Part shown: piece after piece, positions 6,863-7,026 of the stretch | Layout of the letters: each line of letters starts with the position of its first letter | How positions within the stretch are numbered: position 1 is the stretch's first letter | Source: an uncultured Tolumonas sp. | GTDB taxonomy: Bacteria; Pseudomonadota; Gammaproteobacteria; Enterobacterales; Aeromonadaceae | Assembly: GCA_903931645.1 (NCBI GenBank) | Contig: CAIZDF010000648.1 | Span: 1-7,026, forward strand | Length of the DNA: 7,026 bases | Reading direction: 5' to 3' | Notes under the pieces: model-generated | The model's database searches: none | Told to the model about the DNA's origin: nothing | What the model saw: the letters and a program-made list of their open reading frames with translations, nothing else | Position numbers and translations under genes: made by a program

Positions 6863-7026
6863 TTGGATCGGATCAGAGAAAATTTTACCGAAAGTATTCA
6901 GACAAAAATTGCAGCGGCTGAAGTGTTATCCGAAAACATTCAGACCGCAGCACAAATGCTGGCCATCTGTCTGTTAAACGGTAACAAGATCCTTGCCTGT
7001 GGTAACGGAGCTTCAGCGGCATTGGC
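6863..7026 (+). CDS. diaA: DnaA initiator-associating protein DiaA (5' part only)
   Basis: DiaA (E. coli YraO) is a SIS-domain protein, homotetrameric in E. coli, that binds DnaA and promotes timely, synchronous initiation at oriC. It is related to the sedoheptulose-7-phosphate isomerase GmhA. About 54 codons are present before the window ends. The visible N-terminus includes [14 protein letters not shown] (7-20), the helix leading to [13 protein letters not shown] and the start of the sugar-phosphate-binding loop GNGASAA. It resembles E. coli DiaA (FTESIQTQIAAAEAL, NGNKILCCGNGTSAA) more than GmhA, and the position after yraN supports this. The start is TTG at 6863, with AGGAGA (6851-6856) six bases upstream overlapping the yraN stop codon. 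No in-frame ATG occurs before the conserved segment. The gene is cut by the window edge, so this is not evidence of a pseudogene. Confidence 0.92.
   Translation, partial: MDRIRENFTESIQTKIAAAEVLSENIQTAAQMLAICLLNGNKILACGNGASAAL

Overview
The window reads as a stretch of ordinary gammaproteobacterial chromosome with moderate GC content (by eye about half). The proteins closely resemble enterobacterial and Aeromonadales homologues. The combination of menB-menC-menE, a type A RNase P RNA beside rsmI, and lpoA-yraN-diaA suggests an Aeromonadales-like facultative anaerobe, perhaps near Tolumonas. That placement is inferred from remembered family sequences, not from a search.

Positions 8-3290 (+ strand) carry the last part of a menaquinone operon. 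MenB (naphthoate synthase) is followed by a 131-nt gap holding a perfect 10-bp hairpin and a 16-nt tandem duplication. Then come MenC (o-succinylbenzoate synthase) and MenE (o-succinylbenzoate-CoA ligase), which overlap by 13 nt. In pathway order they act MenC, MenE, MenB, turning SHCHC into 1,4-dihydroxy-2-naphthoyl-CoA. menF, menD and menH probably lie upstream, outside the window.

Positions 3266-4562 (- strand) carry rsmI followed by rnpB. RsmI is the 2'-O-methyltransferase for 16S rRNA C1402. rnpB has its own near-consensus promoter starting one base past the rsmI stop codon, a perfect 10-bp P1 helix joining its two ends, and an intrinsic terminator. That terminator lies inside the last codons of the convergent menE gene.

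Positions 4563-7026 (+ strand), divergent from rsmI, carry lpoA (outer-membrane lipoprotein activator of PBP1A, TTG start), yraN (UPF0102 nuclease-like protein, overlapping lpoA by 47 nt) and the 5' part of diaA (SIS-domain DnaA-binding protein, TTG start, cut by the window end). This is the conserved yraL-yraM-yraN-yraO neighbourhood of E. coli.

I found no mobile element, CRISPR array, tRNA, phage gene or unfamiliar gene cluster. Every sizeable ORF that is not a shadow belongs to a well-known family. The points worth a second look are about gene arrangement and expression: the terminator inside menE, the tail-to-tail menE/rnpB junction with no evident men terminator, the hairpin and tandem repeat before menC, the long lpoA/yraN overlap, and the two TTG starts.
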